A program made the position numbers and the translations under genes. Under the pieces are notes generated by a model. It had not been told where the DNA came from, did not search any database, and saw only the letters and a list, made by a program, of their open reading frames with translations. A stretch of DNA of 64,000 nucleotides from Bemisia tabaci. Its lineage: Eukaryota; Arthropoda; Insecta; Hemiptera; Aleyrodidae. Below, one piece after another: positions 54,787-64,000 of the stretch. Each line of letters begins with the position of its first letter. Position 1 is the stretch's first letter. Location of the stretch: NCBI RefSeq assembly GCF_918797505.1, contig NC_092802.1, positions 17,505,883 through 17,569,882 of the forward strand. The letters are read 5' to 3'.

Positions 54787-55059
54787 TATGGCTCATAAGG
54801 CTTTTATCCTTAGAACGGCATTTAATAGTCGAGAATGCGGGGCGTTGAGCAACTTTTGAGTCTCGGCGTCGATCCAGAGGTTTATTCCGAGGAGTAGGAT
54901 CAGTAAACAAAGTCCAGTTCAAGGCGACTGTCATTACTTCGGTTCGCCGACCAAGTTGGGGCGCGGGAACGACCGTTGACCAGTGGGCAGTGACCACTCA
55001 CCTCAAGATCCGAATCGGGCAGTCTGAACTTTGACGATGCGTCGAGCGTGTACACGACG
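54787..55059. other. intergenic spacer
   Basis: Moderately GC-rich; nothing recognised. Confidence 0.3.
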
Positions 55060-55803
55060 CACAGTGGATCGAGTCAATCATAGCGGTCGGATATGAATTT
55101 TTTTTACAAAAACTGCGAATTTTGATGCCAAATGGAGATGTTGCATGTGTGAGGAATTTGCAATTTGACCGTTGATTCTCATGTAAAAGTTCGCGAGAAA
55201 CACGATGGTGCCACTGGTTTTCTCTGAAATCATCTCCCAAGCTCAAAAAAAGCTCTCAAGATGAGGCCAAAATGGAGGAGATATCCCATTCTACCCTGAG
55301 AGTCCACCCTTACATTAAGACGAACTCTCCATGCAAAGATAGGGAGCAAATACATGGCTAGGGCTGCCATTCAATTTGGGGACTCAAACATGGAAAACAC
55401 GGCAACACTGCTAATAATGTATTTGCTCCCGATCTTTGCATGGAGAGTTCGTCTTGATGTAGAGGTGGACTCTCAGGATAGCGTGGGATATCCCCTCTAT
55501 TTTGTCCTCAACTTGAGAGCTTTTTTTGAGCTTTGGAGTTGATTTCAGAGAAAACCAGGGGCACCATCGTGTTACTTGCGAACTTTTACATAAGAATGAA
55601 CAATCAAATCGCAAATTCCTCACACATGCAACATCTCCATTCGTCACATTTCAAATTTTAAGGGGTGTTCCCAAAAGAAAATTTCACGAGGAAACCAATC
55701 GAACCACTTCTGTAACCCCAAAGTTTTGTATGAACGGAGTTGTAAGCTTTTTTTAAGTGTCCAAATTTTGTCCCACTTCTTTCGTAAGCTCGATCCTCTG
55801 TGC
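55060..55803. repeat. MITE D copy 8, split by foldback B
   Basis: CACAGTGGATCGAGTCAATC at the left; GTAAGCTCGATCCTCTGTG at the right. Interrupted after TTTTGATGCC and resumed at CGTCACATTTCAAATTT. Minus B, it is the normal ~233 bp. Confidence 0.8.
55131..55641. mobile_element. foldback B copy 6, complete, nested in D
   Basis: AATGGAGATGTTGCATGTG to CATGCAACATCTCCATT, 511 bp, with intact inverted arms. Confidence 0.85.
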
Positions 55804-55961
55804 GACGGCCGGTGACGTGGACACGTTCGCTTTGCATTCTCTTTCGTCTCGCGATGCGCTTTCCGACGTGCAGCTGGGCCTTTCGCCTCGTCTGCGGGCT
55901 GATTATTGAAATTGATAGACAAAGCAACAGACAAAGAAGACATGGGAAGTATGGAGTATTA
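55804..55961. other. short spacer
   Basis: Nothing recognised. Confidence 0.3.
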
Positions 55962-55963
55962 TA

Positions 55964-56216
55964 CTGCTGTGCTAAGGAAGAACGCCGTATGAACATTCGA
56001 CAGTTGCCAAATTTCCCTCGATAAAATGTTTATTTCAGAGGAAGGTTATGAATATTTTTCCTTGAAATATTTGGGAAATTTAGGTGAAATTACGAACAAA
56101 ATTATCTGGAATATTGAAAGGAAAACGTTCATAAGTTTTCCAGGAACTTCGTGTTTTATAAAAGGAAATTTAGCAATGCTTGATGGTTCATGCGGCGTTT
56201 TTCCCTAGCACGGCAG
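55964..56216. repeat. MITE A copy 9, with TA flanks
   Basis: CTGCTGTGCTAAGGAAGAAC to TTTTTCCCTAGCACGGCAG, 253 bp. TA at 55962-55963 and 56217-56218 supports a TA target duplication, as in Tc1/mariner or PIF-type families. Confidence 0.85.
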
Positions 56217-57083
56217 TATAGAGGAGTATTGGTTGAAACTGCTGGTTCTCACAGACTAAGGGGGGAAATGATGGACTAACTGAAGGGTTTTTTTGTCGGT
56301 TGCCGTTCGTTAGTCTATTATCTCCTTTGTCCATCGCAGTCACCCACGCACACCAATAGGGTCCCACCGCATGCCTTTTATCTTCTTTGTCTATAGCTTT
56401 GCCCAACAATTTCAGTAATCGGCCTGTTAGGGTGACTCCGTAGAGTTTTCGAAAACCGTTTATCGACCAGGTTTTTTATGGATGTTTTTCATACAATCAT
56501 GTGACTTGCAATCCCTCTTCTGCCAATTTCTAACCTGAAAATGTGTTTGTTATGGGTCCAAAACGAAACCACGAAAGCATGCAGAAAATAGCACTTACGG
56601 ATGTCTTGCCTAACAATAGCCTAGCATGGAAATGAAAAATACCCTTTTTACATTATATGTAATTGAAATAAATTCAATTGATTTTTAATCATTCAAACGA
56701 CTTCTTGGAGTTTTTCGGATAGTTAGTGGCAATTTAACAAAGAACGATGGCTTCCTTCATTAAAATTTTCCGGTCAAAAAGCTTCTGAGCCTGTTTTCTC
56801 AAAACTTCATTTTTGCACTCTCTCTGCTCTCTTCGCTATCACGGCAGTCCTGTGACGAGCAGATTCACCGAGCCGGCACATGTAGGAGCGATAAAAGCAC
56901 GGCGCCCGGTTTGCGATGGGCGTAATATTGACGTAAGGGGCCGTAAATTAACGATCCGTTGAACTGAATCAACTTCATTTTCGCCGCAAGTGTAGCCTCG
57001 AACCGGTTGAGCTTACGAGCTGCTCTAATTCGCCACCCGAACCGAACCAGTTGGCGCCATCCCTGCGGATCGATAATTCACAC
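56217..57083. other. intergenic; Y-type repeat at 56510-56850
   Basis: 56510-56640 is the inverse of the element at 33690-33800 (TCTGCCAATTTCTAACCTG, GAAACCACGAAAGCATGCA). TCGCTATCACGGCAG at 56836 resembles the end of Y at 34300-34315. No gene. Confidence 0.5.
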
Positions 57084-57198
57084 CGCCGTGCTGAGGAAGA
57101 AAGCCGTATGAGCCTTCGAACGTTGCCAACTTTGCTTCGATAAAATACCATTTTTCGGAAGTCTTGTGAAGTCTTGTGCTTCCAATTTTTCATAAAAT
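57084..57198. repeat. MITE A copy 10, left arm only
   Basis: CCGCCGTGCTGAGGAAGAAAG to TTCCAATTTTTCATAAAATGG, then lost. Confidence 0.65.
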
Positions 57199-57960
57199 GG
57201 ACAATTGAACGGAAAATTAAACAATACAGTGCGTGTTTTCTTACATCAAAATTTTACGCAGGACTCGTTGAACATGCATCGAAAGCTTCCTAAATGGATC
57301 GTATTTGATGGTGGTTCCAAGTATCGTTCGGTTCAAAACGATGGAACATAACCTCCGACAAAAATTTTAGGATCTAAGTTAGAAAAGCTGAAAAAGAGGA
57401 AATTCCTAAAAATTTAACTTTTCACTGCCATGTGGTACTCAAAGGAACAAAAAATCAGTTACAAAAACCAGTTCTCACAAATTATTCGATTGAATTTTAA
57501 GGCTAACACTAAATCTTGTCTATCGATGGCTGTAGATCCTAACGGAATATAAGCCAATAAACCAGCAGGAAAAAAAAAAAAAAAAAAACTTTTGAGGCTA
57601 CGTTTACATGTTGAACCAATCAATATCGATACAATCTCAACGACAGAACGAAAAAAGCCTGTTTGATGTATCGAATACGGTAGGTACTAAGAATCATGAG
57701 TGAAGAAATAAATTTTCGTGGTTTAAACACATTTTTACATATGTTAAACACTTGTCATGTGTATACTTCTCGCTCGCGTAAAAAACAGTATCAACTTGAG
57801 CCAAATGTGGCATTGACATCAACCTTTGCATTTGGCAGGTGACTAGAACTTGGTTTCACACTGGTGCACAGTTGGTCCACCGGAAATTTCCATCGTTGAA
57901 TAAACCGAAAATAATTTAGTACTGGGGCAGACTCTGGTTTTTTGCAAGCCGAAAGTATGC
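57199..57960. other. intergenic
   Basis: An A run at 57571-57588. No gene recognised. Confidence 0.3.
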
Positions 57961-58304
57961 ATTGGACGTATTTCTATCAAACAGACCTATGTGGAGGTGA
58001 GAAATATGGGGTGTGCTCGCTAGTTCCCTGGCCGTAAGAGTGAATGAGAATAATCAAGCGCCAGTGACGTCAGCGGCAATGATGGAGCCGGGGCACGATA
58101 GAGAAAGATCGTCGTCAGGCCGCTTTAACTCATGAGCCCTGTCCACAACGCTCTCGTCCCATCCTCGCGGCTCATGAATCCCACATTCAGTTGGCACATA
58201 GTTCTGTTTGATAGAATGTAATATCCCGCTTTTCCAATTCTTCAAAAGGAATCACGCCCTCTTTTACGTTCTTTCTTATGCAGATTTCTAGAGCACACCC
58301 CGTA

Positions 58305-58557
58305 CTGCCGTGCTAAGGAAAAACGCCGTATGAACCTTTAGGCGTTGCCAAATTTCCCTTGATAAAACACGAATTTCCTGGTACATTTATGAATATTTGC
58401 TTTTCGATTTTTCATATAATTTTGTACGCAATTTCACCTAAAGTTCCTGAAAATTTCAAGGGAAAATATTCATAACTTTCCCCAAAAATAAACATTTTAT
58501 CGAAGGAAATGTGGCAACTCTCGAATGTTCATACGGCGTTCTTCCTTAGCACGGCAG
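58305..58557. mobile_element. MITE A copy 11, nested in K
   Basis: CTGCCGTGCTAAGGAAAAACG to TTCTTCCTTAGCACGGCAG, 253 bp, very well conserved. TA precedes it at 58303-58304. Confidence 0.85.
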
Positions 58558-58558
58558 C

Positions 58559-58819
58559 ATATCGTCACCTTCCAGGCAAAGTATCACAAGCGCCATGCGA
58601 CGTTTAAAAATTTCCGCCGCCATTTTATTTTTTTGCTGAGAAATTGTTGGTTGAATCTGTTCGAAAATTTTACTAAATTTTATCGGCAGCACAAAGAAAA
58701 TTCGGTGTAATTTTCGGACAGCTTCGTTGAACAATTTCTCTGTAAAAAAATATAATGGCGGCGAAAATTTTTAAACGTCGCATGGCGCTTGTGATACTTT
58801 GCCTGGAAGGTGACGATAT
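58559..58819. mobile_element. MITE C copy 3, complete, nested in K
   Basis: ATATCGTCACCTTCCAGGCA to TGCCTGGAAGGTGACGATAT are perfect 20-bp ends of a 261-bp palindromic element, one base from MITE A copy 11. This copy defines the family. Confidence 0.85.
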
Positions 58820-58978
58820 TTCTCACCTGCTCACAGTTCTGTTTGATAGAAACACGTCCAATTGATGCAGACAAATACCATTATTTTCCAACGAATGAGC
58901 AGACTAACGTCGGGAAAGTTAATGCGTTCACGTATTGATGCATATGCTAACACCTGTATCTTTTTTGGCTGTTGACAG

Positions 58979-59228
58979 GAGTCGAGCATGTCGCTGGCAG
59001 CGTCGCCTTCGGAGCTGAAGCCGCCGGGTATGATGGGAGCTGGGGAGGCGCCTTCGAAACACCACCTGCACCTCCCGCGAGGCAGCGACGCCTGCAAGCA
59101 TTTCATGGCCGGCTTCGAGCGACGGGCCGCCAAGTTCCACTACCAGAAGAAGGCCGCCAAAACGCTCAGCGTTGTCGTCGGCGGCTTCTTCTTCTGCTGG
59201 TGTCCCTTCTTCATCATCCTGCCTCTCG
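58979..59228 (+). CDS. biogenic-amine GPCR, internal exon encoding end of ICL3 and transmembrane helix 6
   Basis: Bounded by an acceptor (TTTTTTGGCTGTTGACAG, ending 58978) and a strong donor (G|GTGAGT at 59229), 250 nt, phase-1 exit. The frame reads about 83 codons. A variable loop is followed by the conserved stretch KKAAKTL, then [15 protein letters not shown] and IILPLG. KxAKTL plus FxxCWxPFF is the cytoplasmic end and core of helix 6 in aminergic rhodopsin-family receptors; the usual CWLP is CWCP here. LPLG at the helix end and the intron right after it resemble alpha-1-adrenergic-type receptors, whose insect counterparts are alpha-adrenergic-like octopamine receptors. Partner exons (TM1-5, TM7) are outside the window. 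The exon is GC-rich while its introns are AT-rich. Subtype is a judgement from this one helix, and dopamine or tyramine receptors remain possible. Confidence 0.85.
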
Positions 59229-59261
59229 GTGAGTGTCCCTGTTTTCTTTTTGCAGCCTTAC
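59229..59261 (+). other. start of intron after the GPCR exon
   Basis: GTGAGTGTCC donor sequence; the open frame that continues past it runs into MITE A and is not coding. Confidence 0.7.
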
Positions 59262-59515
59262 GCTGCCGTGCTGAGGAAAAACGCCGTATGAACCTTCAGG
59301 CGTTGCCAAATTTTCTTCGATAAAACACGAATTCCCTGGTAAACTTATGAGTATTTTTCTTCCAATTTGTCAGGGAATATTCTTTGTATTTTGATCTAAA
59401 GTTCCTGAAACTTTCAAGGAAAAATATTCATACTTTTTCTCATTAATAAACATTTTATCCGGGGAAATTTGGCAACTCTCGAATGTTCACACGGCGTTCT
59501 TCCTTAGCACAGCAG
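59262..59515. repeat. MITE A copy 12, in the GPCR intron
   Basis: CTGCCGTGCTGAGGAAAAAC to TTCTTCCTTAGCACAGCAG, 254 bp, starting only 33 bp past the splice donor. Confidence 0.85.
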
Positions 59516-59599
59516 TACAGACCACGATACGCGGGTTTTTTTTTTTTGTCAGGCTTCAAATAGCCCATTGGCTAATCCCACGTTTACCACCAGCTCCAG

Positions 59600-59890
59600 G
59601 TGAATTTTGTTTGAGACAACAATCTAGAAACTGTAGATTGGTGGTGGCCTACGAAAAACGTGACACTTATGGAGCGGTCGTTCGATAGGTGGGCGGGGAG
59701 TGGAGACGACCAATGGCTATCTTCGTCGTAACCTCAAATACATGGGATTTTACGGGAGTTTTTACAATAAATGATTTAGCGTTGAAATTTTAATTCCAAA
59801 CTCACACTTGAAGAATAGCTAGGTTTCATATCTAGACACATATTTTCAAACAGTTGGTTGTGAATTTGATGTAAGTCATCGTTTGAATGC
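59600..59890. repeat. dispersed repeat Z copy 2
   Basis: CTAGAAACTGTAGATTGGTGG, AATAAATGATTTAGCGTTGA and CAAACAGTTGGTTGTGAATTT align in order with 34340-34600. Confidence 0.6.
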
Positions 59891-60422
59891 GATATTTTTC
59901 CTCTAAAAAAACCCTTACCTTTATTACGTTGAATTTCTTTGTCAAATTTGATATGTGAATTCTTGGTCTCATGACAACAGAAGTACGATCTCAAAATTCG
60001 GAAAAAAATGACAAGTAGCTAAAACTGATAGCCGAATCGATGCGATATATAGCACGTCGCTCTGATACGAAAAATGGCGTGCGTCGAATCACCGTAGCAT
60101 GCAAGTTAACCTTGGAACCGTAAAGCACAATCCTCTGTAAAAAACGACGTGTCGACGTGTTGACGTGATATTCCAGAGACTTCACAAGAACTCTTTTGTT
60201 CTCCGATCCTGCGTTTTTTTTCAAACGATGTCGCACTTCTCCTAACCGAGACATTGAAATAAGTAGCAAAAATAGATCCAGGTCTGTCTGGAGGGCACGA
60301 AGGGTGCGCATATGCTCGCGCCAGACGCCAAACATTTTTGCGTTGTTTCATAAGGTTGAATTCAATGTTTTTTTCATCACTTCGCACACCACACTCTTCA
60401 TCAATTTAATTTATTGCGAGAA
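59891..60422. other. intergenic
   Basis: Overlapping minus frames of 93 and 114 codons (59991-60387) have no recognised domain or splice structure. Nothing else. Confidence 0.25.
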
Positions 60423-61027
60423 CTAGGGGGCTACGTCCCCTGGCCGCTACACGGCCCAACCCCCGGGGCGCCGGGCGCTCCTAAAGGGCGCTTCGCGCCC
60501 AGCGAAATCGTCGAGATCGCCCGTTGGCGGCTAGTGAGCAAATAATTTTAATTGAATAACACAACGATGTTTCAAAGAAGAATTTTCCGCCAACAATAAT
60601 CTTAATAACTTCCTTCTTATCCTGAATTTTGAATCATTTTTTGGAAGTCGACCTTGACAGGGCCACATATAGCTGTTCATGACTGAACAGAGGCCTCTGA
60701 AGGTAAAGACCCACTCTATCAAAACTGTGACCTTTGAACCCCCCTTCCTCACCCCTGCCCAACGACCGTCTTACTCCCCTTCCTGACTACGTCCATATAG
60801 CGTCTTAAAAATCACGGGAAAAACGATATAGTGCTGAGCACTAACTGTATAGATCAAACGGAGCCAGCTAGTATGGCAGTAGCGCTGAGCCCTGAAACTT
60901 TAGTGTCAAGCCCTACAGACTGTAGGTCTCAGCAGTACTGCCATATCAGCTGACTCTATTTGATCTAAACAGTTAGTGCTCAGCACTATATCGTTTTTTC
61001 CGTGATGATTTTACTAGAATAGTGAGG
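60423..61027 (-). mobile_element. Helitron relic U2 with intact 3' terminus and helicase C-terminal end
   Basis: On the minus strand, about 60643-60735 encodes GHSFDRVGLYLQRPLFSHEQ followed by LYVALSRSTS, the end of the Pif1-type helicase of Helitrons, with no stop within the segment. Further along the minus strand is a GC-rich tail with hairpins (GGGCGCGAAGCGCCC) and a terminal GGGGACGTAGCCCCCTAG followed by T at 60422. CTAG, the preceding hairpin and the flanking T fit the Helitron 3' end. Relic U1 at 443-746 shares the helicase part. The bulk of the transposase is absent. Confidence 0.75.
60811..61004. mobile_element. palindromic MITE V inside Helitron relic U2
   Basis: TCACGGGAAAAACGATATAG / CTATATCGTTTTTTCCGTGA ends, with AGTGCTGAGCACTAACTG mirrored inside; about 194 bp. 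Absent from the matching position in relic U1 (about 718-722). Confidence 0.75.
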
Positions 61028-61843
61028 ATGTGATTGAGCATTATCTGTTGAAAATTGTGCGAAAGCACAGACAATCGTGAAAAAAGAGGCCCGTTTGGGA
61101 CCTCTTTTTGAAGATTCTTCATCACTGGGACAATGGTTTTAATGATGGGGAGAGATTACTGCAGTCATGACTGATTTTAATGTCAAAGCGCCGAAATTGA
61201 AAATAGACTGTCGCGGGGGGGGGGGGGGGGGGAGGGGTGAGAGGAGGAAAAAGAGGGGAAGAGAGTCACCGAAAAAAAAATGTCTCTTTTGCAGCGTCAG
61301 TGTCGTGTCCTCGCCCTCATAAATCTGCAGGTTTTCGCACCACGTCTCGCTTTTCACAATTCGCGTGTGAGTTCAGAATCAAGGTCATTGGGAACAAAGT
61401 GAATATTATGCTTTTCCAAACCAGCAACATTTAACTGAAATCCTTTTAACAGGTTCGACACTTAGGTGGAAACTTAAGTGGTTGTCTTCTTCTCTTCACC
61501 CCATAACTTGGGAAACGAATCTTACACTTCCTTAAGTGCCCCGTTTAGTTTCAGGTTATAGTACAGTTTCAAAAGAAATAATTGAGTGCAGACCTGTTCA
61601 AGTTTATCCCAAGCCTTTTATTAGTATTATTATTTTATTTTTAGTGTCGTGTGATGTGTCCTTTTAACTTGGTTCTCGTCTGCATATTAACAAGTGTTTA
61701 TCCATCAGAAGCTTTAAAAAGCATAAGAGGAATACAGATTAATCCTAGTGCCCCGGTAAGATAATTTGCACCTTAAGAAAAAAAGTTAACCCCCAGAAAC
61801 ATAGCGATGCCACTATCCCATGACTATTCTAATTGCTTAAATC
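61028..61843. other. intergenic with hairpin and G homopolymer
   Basis: AAAAAGAGGCCCGTTTGGGACCTCTTTTT-type hairpin at 61079-61109 (stem of about 11 bp) and a G run of about 17 at 61216-61232. No gene. Confidence 0.35.
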
Positions 61844-62519
61844 CAGGCCCGCCACAAGGGGGGGGGGGGGGGGATACTGGGTCCTTGGTACCGGGGCCCG
61901 GGCCCTGGAGGGGCCCGTGACGCAGGTGACAAACCACTACGAATTCATGTGTAACCCTTGTCTCGTAAGGAAAAGTGAAGAAATTACCCTAAAAATTCCG
62001 CAAAAGGTGAATAAAGTTTCAAAAACACGCTAGGGCACTATAAAATTTTTCTTACTTTTTTAGAGATTTCTATCTATTTTCAAGATTTTGAGTATATGTA
62101 GAATGATATTTTTAGTAACTGCTTTTCATTTTCTTCCGTTGTCCGATGTTAGGAGGCTCCTGTCTGGGCATCCTCGACTTCAATGGCTCAACTCCCTTGC
62201 CATGGACGTACAAAAGGGGAGTCCAGGGGGGCCCGGCTCCCCCTAGAATTGAAAAGTATCATCTGCCTTCCTCAAAAAAAAATTTATAGATGTTTTGAAT
62301 GCAACAATTCGAAAGTATTTGATGCTAAAAGGAAAAACAAGGCGTAATTATTCTGCAGAAATTGATGGAAAATCTCCATCATAAGAGCTTCAAAATGCGT
62401 CCAAATAGATTTAAAATTTGAAAAATTTCCCGGGAGAGGCCTCCCGGACCCCCCCTCTGTGCTAGAGGCCCGGGCCAGAAAACTGGTACCAGGGCCCGAG
62501 ATGAGATGTGGCGGGCCTG
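61844..62519. mobile_element. hAT-like foldback with perfect 8-bp duplication, GC-rich ends
   Basis: CAGGCCCGCCAC / GTGGCGGGCCTG ends, then a mirrored CCTTGGTACCGGGGCCCGGG / CCCGGGCC...GGTACCAGGGCCC block. The 8-bp CTTAAATC flanks exactly at 61836-61843 and 62520-62527. 676 bp. A G run (61859-61875) sits just inside the left end. No transposase. Confidence 0.85.
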
Positions 62520-62597
62520 CTTAAATCTATAAACTTACTTAAAGGATTTCCCTAAGAACGGAAAAAAACTTTATATGAAGCTATGTGTAAAACAATG

Positions 62598-62992
62598 TTC
62601 GAAACTCACCCTTGAGTTTTAGGAGCCATGTGGCGCATCAAGCCCGCATTTTAGGCGCCATTGGGAATTTTTACGGGCCAAATCGACTTTTCGCCTATAT
62701 ATTACGGCGCATTTAGTGAAAAGTTAGATGCAAGATGTTTTCTTGTTAGAACTAGTGAGCAGCTGTAACTTGAGGAAGACAAAAGCACTTAGAATGAAAT
62801 CGTGAAGAATAGGAAAAACAGTCGAAGAAGAAAATTACCGAAAAATTAGTCGAATAAGCACCGAATATGAAAATTCAGATTTTTAGGGAGCAATTTTTAG
62901 GGGCCACGTTGGCGCAGAGCCTTCATTTTTTAGGCGCCATGGCCGATTTTTTAGGCGCATTTGGCGCGTTGGCGCCTGTGAGTTTCGAACAC
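62598..62992. repeat. foldback X (~395 bp)
   Basis: GTTCGAAACTCAC / GTGAGTTTCGAAC ends and mirrored TTTAGGCGCCATTGG-type words rich in GGCGC. Single copy in the window; probably hAT- or P-like by its ends, but no clear target duplication. Confidence 0.6.
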
Positions 62993-63424
62993 TATGGTTT
63001 AAAAGCATATTAAACCTCCCTTTTCACGTTCACTGCCAAGCAGGTCATAGTGACCGTTTTTTGTTTGTCGCTTCAAGCCAAAACGGTCAAAGTGACCGGC
63101 GTTTTGAACGGCGCGTTTTGATCGTGCTTTCTGCTATCCACGAGCCCTCCAAAAAAACTGTTAAAGAGTACTGGATACGTACGTATACGTAACCAACTGG
63201 GAGCGCGATGAGCAGAAACCCTAGTTTGAAGCGTGAAAATTCTCGACTGTTTTTTTGCATGTTTTTCTGGCCCGTCGGGAACAACCTCGTAAAAACACGT
63301 TGGTAGTGAACTTTTTAATCTCAAAGTGATTCACATAGGACCTCTCTGAGGAGAAAAAGCTGACATCGCGCTTAAAGGTCGCAATCATTCTATTTTTTGT
63401 TTAACAGTTCTTTAAAGGGAGCTC
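62993..63424. other. intergenic; inverted CAAAACGGTCA pair
   Basis: GGTCATAGTGACCG and GGTCAAAGTGACCG (63044-63101) are two close palindromes. Minus frames of 65-83 codons are unrecognised. Confidence 0.3.
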
Positions 63425-63426
63425 CA

Positions 63427-63680
63427 CACTGCCGTGCTAAGGAAGAAAGCCAGATGAACATTCGAGAGTTGCCAAATTTCCTTTGATAAAATATGTATTT
63501 TTGACTTCATGCATATTTTTCCATGAAATTCTCAGATATTTTAGATTAGATAGCGTACAAAAGTGTCTGAAAATTTTGGAAAAGTAATATTCGCAATTTT
63601 CCCAGTCAAGTTGGTTTTTATCGTAGTAAACTTGGCTACGCCTGAAGGCTCATACGGCGTTCTTCCTTAGCACAGCAGTA
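63427..63680. repeat. MITE A copy 13
   Basis: CTGCCGTGCTAAGGAAGAAAG to TTCTTCCTTAGCACAGCAG, 254 bp. Confidence 0.8.
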
Positions 63681-64000
63681 CAGATCTTGCTCAGATGCCT
63701 GCATTTTTTTTGCGATTTCGAGGGTCGGTAACGTTGTAATTCATTCAAACAATCGATGCATTTTTCGGAAAATTGACAATGTCCCGATAAAAGTCAGTAT
63801 CAATTTACGTCATCGGCACAATATGCGACGCTGAAAATCAGTTTAAGTGCGTAAAAGAAATAGCATAGCACTCTCAGTGTGGATCGCATGTCGCGAACAC
63901 TGAACGAATTCTATTATAACGCCTAGATGCAACTATTCGGGCTTCACAGATGTCCGTGTTGCATACGCATGGAAGTGAAGGAGTTTTAGCTCTCCGCGGC
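63681..64000. other. window end; Q-type repeat at 63920-63990
   Basis: AACTATTCGGGCTTCACAGATGTCC and GTTGCATACGC resemble the Q-type unit at 51.8 kb in inverse orientation. No gene. Confidence 0.4.

Larger units (their letters stand above)
57961..58863. mobile_element. composite element K carrying nested MITEs A and C
   Basis: Left arm ATTGGACGTATTTCTATCAA ... GTGAGAAATAT, then GGGGTGTGCTC. The right arm is the complement but is cut between GAGCACACCCC (58291-58301) and ATATTTCTCACC (58816), where MITEs A and C are inserted. Outer ends ATTGGACGT / ACGTCCAAT. The original K would be about 390 bp. Its internal CACATAGTTCTGTTTGATAG (58195) is another K-type tip. Confidence 0.7.

Noticed and set aside
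1..64000. Integrated virus or LTR retrotransposon
   Set aside because: No reverse transcriptase, integrase, capsid or long terminal repeats recognised on either strand.

Overview
This is nuclear DNA of an animal, almost certainly an insect: long gene-free stretches, exons bounded by GT/AG splice sites, and dozens of short inverted-repeat transposon relics. The repeat style reminds me of a hemipteran such as the whitefly Bemisia tabaci, but that is an impression from memory and not a demonstration. I see no rRNA gene, CRISPR array, bacterial operon or virus.

Few host genes are supported. (1) The large first coding exon of a secreted GMC-family flavin oxidoreductase lies on the minus strand at 27001-28509 and ends at a splice donor; its catalytic C-terminal exon is not recognised in the window. 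(2) One internal exon of a biogenic-amine G-protein-coupled receptor, encoding transmembrane helix 6, is on the plus strand at 58979-59228 and looks most like the alpha-adrenergic-like octopamine receptor group. (3) An intact 277-codon single-exon gene at 12119-12952 encodes a PD-(D/E)XK nuclease of the bacterial Rpn/putative-transposase family, a strong candidate for bacterium-to-insect gene transfer. (4) A possible 63-codon exon of unknown function lies convergent to it (13225-13415, minus). A CpG-rich block at about 29690-30230 followed by a splice donor may be a promoter and non-coding first exon.

Most of the rest is transposon debris. Layout: 0.4-0.75 kb Helitron helicase relic; 2.0-3.5 kb foldbacks; 4.4-5.5 kb Helitron 3' end plus Rep N-terminal relic; 7-11.5 kb MITEs and half foldbacks; 12-13.5 kb the Rpn-like gene; 14.7-18.2 kb MITEs; 19.26-20.23 kb an internally deleted mariner with ~205-bp inverted repeats; 20.9-24.8 kb nested MITEs; 25.3-27 kb a hAT-like element and a foldback in the GMC intron; 27-28.5 kb GMC; 30-38.8 kb hAT-like MITEs, foldbacks and tandem duplications; 39.8-56 kb MITEs, palindromes and a 90-bp tandem repeat; 58-59.5 kb a multi-level nest beside the receptor exon; 60.4-61 kb a second Helitron helicase relic with intact 3' terminus; 61.8-63.7 kb large foldbacks and a MITE.

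The families can be ordered in time by nesting (for example B inside A and D, E inside D and AA, H inside G, A and C inside K). Several hAT-like copies keep perfect 8-bp target duplications. I did not find a convincing new multi-gene system. The most notable items are the Rpn-like gene, the Helitron termini, the long-inverted-repeat mariner, and two insertions flanked by unusually long direct repeats. Family letters (A, B, C...) are labels made for this window only.
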